This document shows positions 31,044 through 44,313 of a DNA stretch of 64,000 bases, piece after piece. Made by a program: the position numbers and the translations under genes. The stretch comes from Ochromonas danica (taxonomy: Eukaryota; Sar; Chrysophyceae; Chromulinales; Chromulinaceae). The stretch spans positions 1 through 64,000 of the forward strand of contig VKHL01000106.1 in assembly GCA_015146655.1 (NCBI GenBank), written 5' to 3'. How positions within the stretch are numbered: position 1 is the stretch's first letter; every line of letters starts with the position of its first letter. The notes under the pieces are model-generated. The model was given only the letters and a program-made list of their open reading frames with translations, had not been told where the DNA came from and did not search any database.

Positions 31044-34000
31044 CTACACAGTTGGGTCATTTCCAATTTCTAAGCAAGCGCTTTTGCATTCTTCAATCAA
31101 CTTTGTGGTTAAATTGCGCGCCTCAGTGCAAAATCTCCATTTCCTCTTTCTTGCAAGCATGTTTGTACGGCGGAAGAGTACTGTGACAAACAAAGCATTT
31201 TCTTCCGCAAATATTTGATGGATATCTTTCAATTGATAGCTGTCAATAACAGCTAGCTCAACACGATTACTTTGCAGGTTCTCACGACATAACATGATAG
31301 AGGATTGTGTAATAATAACTGTTCTTGGCAAACGAACTGTTGGCCTTTCTTTAAAGACTTGATAGACCATTTGATAGTGCATGATATCGTCTCTCGCCGT
31401 TCCGAGAGAGTGGATGTACTTCAAGGTCTGCTCCAATAACTGCGCATCATTATTCTCAATCTTGACGTTTGTCAACTTCAACAGCGAGTGACTGGCACGC
31501 TGTAGATTTGCCACCTGAGGGATTTTGGTAATCATAGGATAGGTCCGAGCCTTATCTCGGGTGAGCATAAGGTACACAGCCTTTTTACCCACGTTCTGGG
31601 CGCCAGGATTTTCAAAGAAAGTCAACGAAAAGCGCTGGAATCCGAAAAATATTGTCAATCCACTATAACGAAAATACAAAAAACGATCAGGTAACACCTA
31701 ACATATCATAAGAAAGGCTCTTACCAAAGTGTATATAAAGGATGCGCCTTCATCACCGAAAAGACTGGTGCTTCATCGAAGTGAACTTTACGAGATAATA
31801 TTTCATTGTGATCAAGGATGTAAAGCCCAACATCTGTGAGGATAACAGTGACTAACAACTCCTTAACTGGGTCTTCATCATCTTCTGCATATCCTTCATC
31901 AGCAGGAATATTCTTTCGTCCTCTACCCTTGTTCGAAGAGACAGTCGTCGAAGTCGTTCGAGCAAAACTACTAGAAAAAGAGGCCGTGCTCCCTATAATA
32001 TCAGTCAACTCGATCATTCGCTCAGTATAGATACAAACTAATTTTTCATCAGCCTCATAAGGTTGTAACAAGACCTCCTCAGACAGTGGTGCATTCAAAC
32101 TGTTTGGATTCTTAAGATGAAATCGAGGGAAGCAAGGGCGACGAACAGAGAATACTTGCTCGCGGAAATAAAGATCCAAGTTCTCAGAAACTATCAGATC
32201 ACGATACTGAGCATCACCAACGTAGGTTGAAATAGGTAATTTGCTTCCGTCGGAAAAACCTCTGATGTCCCTAGTTGGTTTGAAGGAACCAAAAGAAGAA
32301 TTTGGCAGACTGTTTGCAAACCCATCAGAATTTGCAGCTTCAACACCGTTTAGAGCCATTTTGGAAATATTGCTTTCGTCAATAGATCCGATCACAGGCA
32401 CGTTGGGAGACGCAGCAAAGCTAGAGGCAGTGGAGAAACTGGCCATACGAGGAGAAATCTTGGCATTATTGTTGTATCCGGGCATCAACTGGCCCTTTCG
32501 ACTCTCTTCTTCGTGGCTAATCTCAGTGGAGTAACTTGCACTGATTGACCTCTCGACCAGCTGAGCGGGAAGCGAATTGGATTCTGCCATATCACTACTT
32601 TTGCCCATGCTGAGGTCCATTCGTCCAGCACCATTCAACGCAGCCGTTAATGCAGAAGGAGGTTCAAATTGACTAGTCGAATCCGCCCTGTTGGCCGTGT
32701 CCAACGAAATAGTTTTGGAAGAACTCTCCAGAACAGGTTCATTGAGGGACATAATTGTTTCCCCATTTCTTTTTGAACTGACAGCAGCCACAGGATCAAT
32801 CAGATAGTGAAAACCATACTCAGCAACCATATCATTCAACTTTAGTTGAATGTCGTTGAAAGAAGGTCGGTAATTCTTGTCGGAACTATCAAGGATTTCC
32901 ACTCGGTGCTTCTCACGAATTCGGGGTCGAACTTTCATCGGACTTTTCCGAACAAAAGAACTACTTAATGATGCTCGGCGATTGGGAACAGCATCCGACA
33001 AAGCAGTGGAAAATCGTGCCAATCTGGATTCGATACTGAGTCTCTTTCCTCCGCGATCTCGACCAACTGACAAGCGCGCACTGCTATTTCGTCTGTCCAT
33101 TCTCCCCATGCTATTAACGCTACCAGTGCGCTTAAGAGACAGACTGCGCCTTCCAACACTGCGAACTTCAGGATACATCGCATTTGCGAGCTCTCCAATT
33201 CGAATTTTCTGAGAGTTTTGAGAGTCTTCCATGTTTACCTCTTCACCGTTCCCTTCATCATACGGATTATCCTCTTCCGCGGCATCTTCTTCCATATTAT
33301 CGCCATCTCCCATATCGAACATGCTAAAATCTTGAAATAATTCATTAGTATCAACGATCGTGCTTTCTGCAAGATTGTTGACTGGAGATCGAAAAGTTAA
33401 CTTCCTGTTGAACACATTGACGATGTTACATAGAAAAATCAAAGACGGAGTACACACAACTTACCGTAATTGCTTTTGCTCGATATTAGATATAGAAAAC
33501 TTATCTAAGACGGGAAATGACCTGTTTCCGTTCATTATTGAACCAACCTGGATAAATATGCCAAAAACACGCAACCGATAATGAGGCAATTCAGCGATTG
33601 GGTTCTTTTGAAGAATCAACTGCTCCAAGCATGGCAATCTACCGAGATGATGCACTTCAGTAATATCACCAACAAAGTTGCTGGAGATATCAAAATGTTC
33701 CAGCGAGTAAACTTTGTCCAGGCCATCCAGACTTTCGATCTCATTATGGCTCAAATTAAGCCATTTGACTTTACCAAGCACGCGTTCAAGATTGGACAGG
33801 ACTCGAATGCGATTGTGTGATAGATTAAGCTTTTCAAGTTGGTAACAATCTTGCAAATGAGCAATGTGCATAATCTGATTGTTGCTCAGATCCAAATTGA
33901 CCAAAGATGGAAAGAAATGCATCGCTTCATCAATTCGGACTAATCCACAATTAGTGATTTTTAAAACTGTTAGAAAGGACCAGCAATATTTATTTGGAAC

Positions 34001-34480
34001 AATGGGGGCCTTTTCTGATAAAATCATGGGCTGTAAAGCTCTCAAGAGAGATCGCTTTGCCGGGGCAAGAACATCCGCCAAGTCAGTGACACCAGAATAC
34101 TCGATGATTAATCGAATTAGGTTCTTTCTTAATGAATAGAGTCCTAATACAGTAGATGGTGGACACTGGTATAACCATAACTCTTCTAATTCCATATATG
34201 GCATTACGGTGAAACGATGTTGGGAAGTGGAAGGAGAGTAGACAGACATGCCACGAATCATTTCCAACTTATTCTTGAGCTTGGCTTGAATTAACTCTAA
34301 CTTATCATTGTATTGCTTCCGTGTAGCAGCTTGAAGCAATAAAAGAGTTTCACTAATATAATTGGCAACATCAGAACGCAGATGAATACAATGCTCCGAA
34401 TTGATTAAAGTCGTGATCATTTCCAATAATTCTTGACCTCTTCTCAAAAGAGAAGAGGTAGACATACTCCCACGTGACAT
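31044..34480 (-). CDS. STK11IP/nischarin-like leucine-rich-repeat protein
   Basis: Three exons: 33465-34480, 31725-33404 and 31044-31662; 1104 residues. The N-terminal 110 residues are helical. 'YMELEELWLYQCPPSTVLGL' followed by about five SDS22-type repeats ('LVNLDLSNNQIMHIAHL', 'LEKLNLSHNRIRVLSNL', 'VKWLNLSHNEIESLDGL', 'LEHFDISSNFVGDI', 'LEQLILQKNPIAELPHYR') is the layout of the LKB1-interacting protein STK11IP. STK11IP binds kinase LKB1 and lysosomal partners in animals. The centre is Ser/Asn-rich with an acidic patch. The C-terminal ~350 residues alternate strands and helices ('LLVTVILTDVGLYILDHNEI', 'PRTVIITQSSIMLCREN'), like the PH-type domains of that family. A vesicle or polarity role is inferred. 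Confidence 0.72.
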
Positions 34481-34868
34481 GGTGTTAATGGAATAGTGTC
34501 ACGGACATGAAAGGAGAGATCTTTTCTTGTTCTTCGAGGAGAGCTCCTTCGTTCTCCACCGACCGCCTTGCACATTCCCAACAGCTTTAACTTCACAAAG
34601 CATGCGGAAGTCGTGATCCTCCAATACTTCCGCTGTGGAGGGGTGCAACTTGTACTGATTCGGTCTGTTTCTCCGTTACAGGGCCAAGTTGCGTATGCTT
34701 TGCATTAACTATGAATAGATAACAGACAGGAACAGTGCAGTTCGCAAGAGGTACATATCGTAAGTCGTGCAAAGAAATGTTGAACTCATCAACTGCAATT
34801 GGACGAATAATAGTCTCCTTAACAATAGAACGACGCAACGTGCAGTCAAGAAAAGGAAGACGCTATGA
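34481..34868. other. Spacer with an open minus-strand stretch
   Basis: 388 bp between two minus-strand genes. 34593-34838 is open on the minus strand and contains 'LANCTVPVCYLFIVNAKH', which looks protein-like. It has no ATG and follows the stop of the ERD2-like gene. It may be an alternative last exon of that gene or chance. Confidence 0.35.
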
Positions 34869-35858
34869 CTAGACGTAAGAGGTGTAGGTGGAGGGTAGCT
34901 CCATGGGCAATCCTCGAGAGATTGACTTGAAGTAATAATAAAAGAAGTCAGCCATGATCACCAGATGTCCAATCTGAGAGAGGAGGACAATGTAACCTGG
35001 ATAGCGCCCTCCAGCATGATCAGCAAGTTCTCTAAAGGAGCCTAACCAGAAGATCAACTCAAAAATTCGAGAAGCACCCACAGCAAACATTGTATGTCCA
35101 ATCAAAGGCTGGCAACAAGAGGATTAGTTCGCACACATCACGAGAAAATTGCATCAAAAATTCTCACCTCAATCGTTCCTCCCTCATCACTGGCTTGTCG
35201 TTGAAACATATACAGCTGCGGAAGCATTGCCACCGCCTCCACGTACATGGATAATGTCCAGCACGTGTCCGAGAAAAACTCACGATTCAAATTGCTAAAC
35301 GACACACACAAGCGCATTGTTATCACGCATTTTCTGACACACATAGCCGGACAAAACTTACGGATGGAATAGTAAAGCTAATATCAGGCAAGGACCAAGA
35401 AGATAGGCCGCTCCGAATTCGCTGGGTACGTGAAGATTGCCAAAGCGATCGTGCTTCTCAGCATAAGTGGAGATTAAAGGACCAAAAGACCCGTAGAGTA
35501 CCAAGAAAACACTGGCTAAGCTGGCAATTTCCACAAAATGGTAAAACCAATCTCCAGTCTTGTCGAAAGGCAGATATCCTTGATGACGAAGGATGGATAA
35601 TAGGCGTGCAATAAAAGTCACCGTGTAGAGCTCCAAGGTCTTCACAGAAACCCCTGCCACCGACTTTGCCGACCAAATCTTATAATTTAATAAGCAAAAT
35701 CCAAAGCATCTCATGAGAGATGCATAGGTTAAGAGGAAGGAGAAGTCTCCACTTGAGAGGAAGTAGTAAACCAGAAGTGACAAGGTGATAAAGCCCACCC
35801 ATATACGAATATTCGCTGTGTGCTTTTGAAAAGTATTAGCTAATGCTCTAATAAACAT
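34869..35858 (-). CDS. ERD2-like membrane protein (KDEL-receptor family, plant ERP type)
   Basis: Three exons: 35362-35858, 35168-35294 and 34869-35108; 287 residues with about seven hydrophobic segments. KDEL receptors return ER proteins from the Golgi and have ~212 residues. This one has a ~60-residue N-terminal addition with an extra membrane segment, as in plant ERD2-related proteins of ~273 residues. 'LLNYKIWSAKSVAGVSVKTL' followed by 'ELYTVTFIARLL' corresponds to the KxxxCxGxSxKSQEL region. 'CWTLSMYVEAVAMLPQLYMF' and 'ADFFYYYFKSISRGLPMELP' are the second half. Residues that bind the retrieval signal in ERD2 are not clearly conserved, so ligand binding is uncertain. Confidence 0.88.
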
Positions 35859-36304
35859 TCAGTGATTTTTCATAAATTGTTAAAATAAAATATCGCAAAT
35901 GGTCAGTGTGGCAACAACAAGAAGAGATGACAGAAACACTCACTTCTTTGTGTCCTCTAGGTTTATGCTCATCTTTCTCTCTTACTTTCTCTCTGTGTAT
36001 ACTATGAAATCTTCTCAATCAATATTATTGTGGATCTTCTTCAGTACCTCTTTGTTCTTGTCACTCGACAGATGAGAGATGACAAGGAAGGATGAAGAAG
36101 AAACGCGCTAGACAACGAAATAAACACTTTCTCCTAGGTGTTTCCCACCTTGCTGAGCGTTTTTCTTTTTCAGCAACAATTCCAAATTAATAAATTTAAA
36201 TTAAATTATATAAATTAAATAGTTACTCCTCGAAAGAGTCGATCTCTTGAATGAATGACGAAAAATAACATTCTTATTATTATTCCTCTTCTTAATATTT
36301 AAAA
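35859..36304. other. Divergent promoter region
   Basis: 446 bp between the ERD2-like gene and the IQ-repeat gene. The last 130 bp are very AT-rich (AAATTTAAATTAAATTATA near 36190). No gene seen. Confidence 0.5.
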
Positions 36305-39300
36305 ATGGATCTTCTGTCTGAGTCAAGAATCTTTCCATCTGATCATCAACAACAACTGGAAAACCAATTTCGACAGCGTGCAACAGAAGCTTATCATGCA
36401 GGACAACTAAAGATTGCCTTAGTCTATCTTCGTAAACTAACTCAATGGGATATCTCTACTATTGAAATCTTAATTCAAAGTGCTTATCGATTATGGCAAG
36501 ATAGTTACGGAAAAGCTGATGTAGACGAGAGGGAATTGGAAGAAACAATTCAATCAGCTTTTACCTTGTTACTCAATGGCAGTGTTCCCTATGAACTCCT
36601 TCAACCTAAAGACTATCTCATGCTGACTCATATCTATTGCTGCCAAGGAAATCTCATCAGTGCCTTCCAAATCTTGTCACTGGCCACAGCACGCGGGCAC
36701 ATGGAAAGCGCGGCTATTATCATACAAATGTGGGCTGTTTTAACTCGGCTGAACCGAGAAAAGGATGCGAATGATTGCATGATGTTCTTGTTGTCGTCCA
36801 TTACCATTGTATCCTCCAAACTAGGAGCTGTGAAGTCAGAGGATGAGAAAGACAGCATCCCCATGCTCGAGAATTGTGGCATTCCGTTTTACTTCGCCTA
36901 TCTGCATGTTATCAATTACCTTATGAACCAAACGATTGAAATGCCGAAAACGTCTCCCAAGAGGCTGGAAAAGATGAAAGAAATCCATGCATTACTCGCT
37001 GAGTGTTACTTCCTGGCCACAGGCGACAAAAAGGAGAAGCTGGTGGAGCTGATAGCATGGTTCAATGATTACAATTTGTGGATGGATGTGGGTAGTAGAT
37101 GTGAGGGTACAACTTTCTTTCTTCTTGGTGAAGATTCGTATTGGGAGGCATTTCGTCGAAGACCCTTAGACAACATTTCTTTGCAGGCCTTGGTAAAGAG
37201 CATGGTGACCTTTCATCGTGAAGAAGATGTACCACGATTGCTTACCAAGGCTATCACCCTAAACCCTTGGAATATCTATTGTCGTGAAGCACTTCTCCAC
37301 TATGAAGGTAAAATGGTGAAAGTTGCTCATGAACGGCGCTGGAAACTGTTGTTTGAGGCCGAGGAACGAGAACTATGTCGTATCCAGGCACTTATTCGTG
37401 GTCATCAACAGCGTGGCCGTTGGCCAATCATGCAGGAAGAACTTATTGTAATTAAAGAGCATTTCTTTCGGAAGATGGCGTTGGCTGATCGTTATTACGA
37501 GAAGTTCTGGTTACAATATATTTCACAACTTATTGATCGTTGGTTGATATATAACCAAGAACTAAGAGAACTCAAGTATATTTCCGCAACAAAAATCCAA
37601 ACATGGATGAGGAAGATATTGGCAGTGATGAAGTTCAGAAAGTACAAGCGTCGTGTGGCATCTGCTAATGGCCTTTTTTTGACATTAGTTAATAACAAAC
37701 GAAATCGGCGTTGCTTACAAGCTCTTCACCAATGGCATGACTATTATCGTCTCTGTGTAAAGCGACGTGCTGCAACGATACTTTCTGACGTCATCTGGCT
37801 ACATGGATATAATCAATACCTCGTCCGTGGCATGAATGAGCTGTTGAAAGGTCTGAGAGTGCATAATAAGCACGTGAAGAAAAGAGCCATGGCTTTCTGG
37901 GTGCAGAGGTACAAAGATCGACAAGTCAAGCACGCCACTGTGACCATTCGTTTCTTTATTCGTGGAATTTATCAACGTAAAGCTGATCAACAAGCTGAGG
38001 AAGAGTTAGTAGAAGTTGAACAGATGATTGTAGAGAAACAAACAGTCGCCTTCCAATCTAAATATCTGACCATTTTGAGAGAGATGTGGTCACGATGGAG
38101 GAAGAAATATCTTATGATTGCTGCTGAGAGAAAGGTACAAAGGATGATTGTTGTCATCCAGCATGCATTCTATCGTAAAAAGGCAGTAAGTTTGTTCCGA
38201 CAAAGAAGAGTTCGTTTGGAATGTCAACAAGCCTATGCTGCTCGTTATACTTATTTGTGGAAAGAGCGTGTTTTTAAAATTTGGCGATGTCATCAATCTT
38301 CTCGTGTGATACAAAGAGCTGTACGTTGTTATCAAGCAAGAAGAAGACTTAAGCGGTTGCAATTGATTCATGAAGGAGTTGGTAAACAACGCTCTCGCTT
38401 GCACTTCAAAATTAGACAACATTACTTTGGAAGATATCGTAAATTTGTCTATTTGGCACGTAGGGAAAGACTAAGAGCGGTTCTCAAAATAGTAATAGTC
38501 ATGCGAAAACATGCCCAATTGACAAAGTTGCGTGTAGTTTTGAAAAGGAAGATGCGTTATGGTCTATTCGCTCATCAGTTGAATAAAATCCACACAGCTC
38601 ATTCTTTCCGTCAGCTTCGATTTGCTTATCTTTATAGAACGAAGTACCAGTCCCTTTCTATCCTATTTAAAGTCCTGACCAGACTATTACTGAAATGGTC
38701 TTTCAGCAAACTCATCCATCAGACTCTTCGGCAATCGGTAATGAAGAAGCTACGTGATTTGCTCATTAGGCAGCATATTTCGAATAGAATTTATCCAGAT
38801 GCGTATCAAAGTGTCCGTGTTATTGCCAATGATGCAGGTGTAATGCCTCTTCGACATGATCACAAGCAAAATCTGCCAGGCATGACTTCTGACAGTGAAG
38901 AGGCTCTTGCAGTGTGGGAGCAACTCGTTGTGCCCAAGAAACGATTGCTGAGCATTGAAACCTTGCATTATTATAAGGCTTTCGCCTCCTGGATGGCAGT
39001 TTTCCGTTTGGCTCAGCATTATCGACGGGGAAATGCCCTACATATTAGCCGAGGTGTAATGGAAAAGTTGATTTTGCAACTGGGAAGGCGAAGAGAAGCT
39101 GTCGCACGTATTCAACCCTTTTGGCGAGGAACACTAGCTCGCATGAAGTTTTGTTTGATAGTTTCTCAAATGCGTCGAAGGGTTGAGTTCCAATTACGAA
39201 AGCGGTTGGATCGTACGCGAATAGTTCTCCACAGAATGCTTTTGCTTACCTCTACAAGACATGCGAGTAGACAGATATTACAACGAGCAGTGCGTGTGTT

Positions 39301-40775
39301 TCTATCTGGTCGTAGATTGAATCATAGACGGCGAGTCGTCGCTTTTCTTCAAGAGAATGAAAATAAGTTGAATCGATCTGAGATGCAAAAGTATCTGTGT
39401 CGACAATATTTCCAGTTTTGGTATGAGACCCTTTTGCAGGCGGTCTTAGACAAACTATTTGATATTAAATGCGACTTTGATGAATATGCGTCCACTTTTC
39501 AAAGAAGAGTTCGTAAAGGAGGTGAAGATCTTCATCATGATGAAGAAGAGGATAATGATGAAGGCTATTCTTCTAATTTGAAAGCCATTGAAAGGTATCA
39601 CAAACGATTAGACAGACAGAAGAATAAAAGTGCTCTCACAACTACTACTGTTCAATCAACAAAGTCTTCCAAATCTTCACTTCCTTCTCTGGGAAGAAAT
39701 AAGAATCATTTAGGCCCTGCTCCTTCTCTCTTTCCTTCATCTAGTGCGATGTTCTTTCAATCAGATATCTTTCATCGAACTTTTTCTCAAATTCGATCAT
39801 CTCATATTTTCATACTGTCCTCTCAACTTCTTTCTCAATTACCTTTACAAGAGTTACAATATTGTCTCTTTCATAGTGATGTAGTAGTTGTACAAGGGGT
39901 AGAGAAGACGATGCTGAAGATTGTGTGTGAGTGTTTCAGAGGTAAAAAGGTCATATTTAATTATGGAAGAGTTTCGGATAAATCTACTGTAGAATTGATT
40001 ATCGATCTGGCTACTTCCAGGCAATTGCTGGACTCCGTTGTTATTGATCGATCAAAGTGGCCACTCACCTTACCCACTCAACGTGGAGGAGGAAACCAAG
40101 AGCTTGCCATCGAATCCGACGAAGGATTTGCGTTGGTTTTTCAGCATGTTGACATGAATTGGATGAGCTCACTTCGTCTAGCCAGGGCACTCGCTATCTA
40201 CGGCGAAGAGATTGCATTGCAATTAAGACTTCGAAGTTATGCCTCAAATGATCGAGTTGCTCCATCAACAGAGAAACTGTTATCAGAACTGATTCTTGAT
40301 GTTAATAGCTTCGGTTGGACAGGGTTGCTTGTAATCCTACATTCTCTTCGCAGCTATGCTTCCTTGATTAAGCTGACTATTGAGCAGAACAGCGAGCAAG
40401 TGCCTTCCACTTTAAAGGCGGCGCTAACCAGCCTTGCTGGTCATACACAATTAAAGGTAAATCATTTTTAGTCATGCTGTGTGTAACTATCTTCAACATT
40501 TGATGGCTGTTCGTTTGGTGTAGGTTTTGGTCCTCAAGGGTTGGTTTCCCGCCTCAATTTATTGCCATATGTCGGACCTATTGGAAAAAGCAAGTGGTTT
40601 CTCTGCTCTTACTCGCCTGGAGTTGCAAGAAGGCTATCAGCGAGAATCACGTCACGAGGGATTGGACGAAGCTGAACGAGCCGCAGCAATAGATCGAATA
40701 GTGCACTGGGCGAAGATAAGAGCCTATTCCAACTCTGCTATTGGGTTGTCTGTAGTTTCAGACTTCATTCAATAG
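36305..40775 (+). CDS. Large IQ-motif/Sfi1-like repeat protein
   Basis: Two exons, 36305-40456 and 40524-40775 (67-nt intron); 1467 residues. The first ~340 residues are helical and TPR-like ('ATEAYHAGQLKIALVYLRKL'). From ~355 to ~1000 there are at least seven IQ-type calmodulin/centrin-binding helices, for example 'CRIQALIRGHQQRGRW' (~357), 'ATKIQTWMRKILAVMKFRKY' (~428), 'SRVIQRAVRCYQARRRLKRL' (~666) and 'VARIQPFWRGTLARMKF' (~933). Between them are Trp-centred repeats such as 'MAFWVQRYKDR', 'MWSRWRKKY' and 'RVFKIWRCH', like those of centrin-binding Sfi1. The C-terminus is globular with leucine-rich character. A basal-body, flagellar or cytoskeletal role is inferred. No motor domain is present. 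Confidence 0.78.
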
Positions 40776-41095
40776 TAACATACTGTCCTATACTGTCCTA
40801 CCATTGTATTTATGTATAAACGTATTAAGTTCTTCTTCATCGATTAGTATCCTAAACAGTAATGAGGTTGCAATCAGTTTGATATTCCCTAGATTAAGTC
40901 TAAGAAGTCCCGGCAGTCTATACAGTAGGAACCGCAGTCTTTTATACCCATGACTGTAGGGTACTGTAGGGTGCTGTGCTTGTAATGAACAGATGCAGTC
41001 TGGACGTCTGAGTCTGGCACCCTGGCCTTCTGGCCCTGCTGAGGTGTCAGCAGCAGAGTGCCACCCACAGAAACAACAAGACCGCAACCCATGCC
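40776..41095. other. Short intergenic region with small direct repeats
   Basis: 320 bp. CTGTCCTA is repeated at 40783-40800 and GTAGGGT(A/G)CTGT at about 40957-40977. It must hold the EGY-like promoter. Otherwise nothing is seen. Confidence 0.45.
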
Positions 41096-44000
41096 ATGCC
41101 ATCAAAAAAGAAAAGCATGTTGACTTGCCAGCTCTTGCTCTTTCTGCTACTCCTTATCCTAGATGGAAGACTAGCCTTCCATCCTTCTCTTCCTTCTTCT
41201 CCACAACACCAGAGAGTACTACTCTGTCGTGCAGTTTCTCGAGGACTAGTTGTGGGGGTGAGGAGAAAAGAGACAACAGCAGTAGGAAGAAGCAGAAGCA
41301 GCAGATTCTCTCTCTCCACTCTCTATGCCCATCATCATCAGCAACAGCAGGATGTAGAAGAAGATGATAACAGACAAGCAAGTGATAATAGTTCAACAAG
41401 GTTTTCCAATCAGAGCAAGCTGTTAGAGCAAGCCAAGAAGCTTCGTGCTGAAGCAGAGTCCATGGAACGTGCAGGAAAAGAAGAATTGAAACAACAACAG
41501 CACCAGCAAGAAAAGGAAGAAGATGATGGGAGAATAATACCTCCTACTTCTTCTTCCTTTCTAGAAGCTTTTGCATCAAATCGTGATCTCACCAAACTAA
41601 AACAACAATTTGACAAAAATTATAATAAGAAGAATAATATATCAGAGAAGATATATGTTGCAGAAGAAAAGGAACTATTACTTGATTTGAAGGAGATTCT
41701 TTCTTCACGATCAGATAGTAATTCTTCTTCTTTACCATCTCTTGTGGTGACTATCAAGACTGATGATTCCTTACCATCTCTAACAACAACTGCCCCAACC
41801 ACTACGACTACGACACACTTACCTATAGCACCTTCTCCTTCTCCACGGAGAGTTCGTATCAACTATGCGGAAGCTTCAGAGGAGTTATTGAAAGAGTATG
41901 GTCTAGCCAAAATGTTCATTAAAATGGCGGTTAACAATCTGGTACAGAGTGTAGAAGATCCGAAACTTCGACAGATCTACTACTATTGCCTACTGAAGGA
42001 GATATTGAAAGTGTCTGGTTCTGATGATGTTCCTCTAGGGAAGCTTGGAGAAAAGTTTAGTGAAAATGGTGAAGGTTGGCTGGAAGTAGAAAAACATGTT
42101 CAAGAGATTCTCGCTGAAGAGGCAGCCATAGAGGAAGAGGAAGAGGAAGAAGATGATGAGGAAGATAGACAACTTCAACACAGCGTAACTCATTCTATAA
42201 GAAGCTCTGATACTATTGCCAAGAAAGAAGAAACAGTCAGGAGTACTTTAAATGTTGATCTGGCTCTGGAGAATAATGTCAACCTTCTCAACCAATTGGA
42301 AGCAGCTAACAAGGCAGCTGAAAATGGCACTCCTGTGGTAGTGAATAATGTCTCACTCGCAGCACTCAGAGATATTGTCAAGCTTAACACTGTTTTCTTG
42401 GAAAGCTCTCAAGCCATGACAGAGAAAGGAGGAAATATTGAAGAAGCATTGCAAGCCTATCTTAAGGTTTATAACACTAGCATGAACGAGAAGCAGAACG
42501 AGATCAACAACAGCATGGAGGTTCTAAAGAAGAAGGATGATAACAACAAGGATGCTAAAGTCAACAATAATGATAACAAGGACAAAGATGCTAAACAACC
42601 ATTCCTACTGTTTGATCGTAGTGCGAATACTCCAGATTGGGTGAATGTTTCCTCTGCATCAGAAGAATTTCTTCGTTTAGCATTTCCTTCAGAAAGTCGA
42701 CAAAAGGGTGAAGAAATTACTCGTAAAGGAGCTGGTCTATTACAAGCTGTCTTATTGAAGGATTTGTTTACAACCTATTCTGTACGTCGTTTTGATGGTG
42801 CTGTCATATTTAATGGAGAAATGAATCGAGGATATACACCTGAAACCTTACAAGCGAATATTACAGAACGTTTAAAACAATACAATCTAACTGAAGCATT
42901 AGATTTTTCAATCTTAGAAGATGATGTCTATCCACCATCGGATAGTATGGATCTAGAAACTATCATGACGTATGTTGTAGAAGATCCCACCACAGCCGTC
43001 GTTCTCTATCCAGCTAGTTGGACACCCAGGGCGAATATGGTTTATGATCAACCTAATAAGATGATACGTTCTTTTCTAACCGCATTTGCTTTTGGAACTT
43101 CTGTTAGCTTTGCTATCAGTTGTAGTAATATTATCACCCCACAAGGTCTTCGATTAGATGACCTATGGACATCATTTTTCCCACTCTTATTTGGTATCTC
43201 AGGTATTAACTTCTTAACTGAGATAGTTGAACTTACAGTCGCTTCTATGAAATCCGTTAAATTGGATATTACTCGTGTACCTTCTCTAAATCTCTTTAAC
43301 TTTGGTACAAGAAGTGTCTTAACTACTTTAGCACGTGATCGTAAGGATATCTTTGACTTAGCCTGGTTTTCCTGGTCAACAGGTACAGTCACTTCCTTCA
43401 TCGCTGTGCTATTGGGTATTTACTTTACCAAGACAGCAAGTCCTGAGATGGTGCAAAGCTTTCCAACGATTCCTTCTTCGATCTTCGAGTTAAATACAAT
43501 TATACGCCAACTCTTTAATGGATTAATGCCCAATGTATTGGCAGTCTCCGAAGCGGGCAAAGCAGAAACAAATGTTCATCTTCATTGGTTAGCAATTGTA
43601 GGGATGAGTGGATTCATATCACAAGTCTTCCAGTTACTTCCTCTTGATTCCAGTGCAGGAAGTAAGATGACTTTAGGAGCTCTAGGTGCTCAACTACATC
43701 GTATATCCAGGGGGTTGATGAATCTAACCAAGATCATCTTCATGGTAGCGGTCTTGTTGAATATCAAGGCCATTACCTCCATTCCTCAGACATTTGATAT
43801 AGAAGCTGTTACAATTGATTTCTTTCTCTTTTCTCAGCTTTGTGGATTAGAGTTGGTAAGATGATCTATCTTTCTGTTTCATATGATGATGTTGATGCCT
43901 TGTTGTTGATGATTGTTAGGACTTGCCTGTAAGAAATGCTATGACACCCATCGGAGATCTACGCATGGTGGCTTATTTTGCAGCTGTGTCGATTTTGGTT

Positions 44001-44102
44001 ATTTCCTTCGTCCCCGTGGACAATATCAATCAGCACAGCTTGCAATCTGCATATGATTCAGCGGCGTCTTTCTTCTCCAGCTTCCAACACTATCTACCTT
44101 AG
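41096..44102 (+). CDS. EGY-type plastid site-2-protease homologue lacking HExxH (EGY3-like)
   Basis: Two exons, 41096-43855 and 43920-44102 (64-nt intron); 980 residues. The leader is a signal peptide ending 'DGRLAF' then 'HPSLPSSPQ', a bipartite plastid leader. A ~550-residue Gln/Glu/Asn-rich and coiled-coil region follows. The C-terminal ~330 residues follow M50 proteases of the EGY family, with about seven membrane helices. The active-site helix 'LLFGISGINFLTEIVELTVA' has TEIVE where EGY1/2 have HExGH. The second motif 'FQLLPLDSSAGSKMTLGALG' replaces NxxPxxxxDGGR. 'FDLAWFSWSTGTVTSFIAVL' and 'VHLHWLAIVGMSGFI' keep the family framework. It is thus a thylakoid or envelope pseudoprotease, like plant EGY3. 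Its leader is shared with the gene at 56453-58190. Confidence 0.8.
41154..41535 (+). repeat. 382-bp leader block, inverted copy at 57760-58141
   Basis: These 382 bases equal the reverse complement of 57760-58141 with one substitution that I can see (Glu codon GAA here, Asp codon GAT there) and no gaps. It covers codons 20-147 of the EGY-like gene, from the end of the signal peptide through the plastid transit region and a Gln-rich helix. Identity stops abruptly at both ends inside coding sequence, with no repeat or target-site signature at the edges. Confidence 0.95.
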
Positions 44103-44313
44103 ACCCTCTTTTTCTTTTTAACACATGTAATTATGATATAGTCCAGAGGTTGTTGATGCTATTCATGGTGTTTTATTGTCGTACAGTAGATGTGCAGAGC
44201 AGTGGCAAAGGGTTTTCAAGGACAGGAGGACGGAGGATGAAGTTATCATCATTACCATTAAGACGTGACTACAACACAATATGGTGGTCAAATAGAGGAA
44301 CGGGTCTGTCTGT

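Noticed and set aside
30874-31218. 114-codon plus-strand frame
   Set aside because: Overlaps the conserved 3' exon of the minus-strand LRR gene and has no motif.
41154-41399. 81-codon antisense frame, identical to 57896-58141
   Set aside because: It is the shadow of the shared leader block. Its identity in two places only reflects the DNA duplication.
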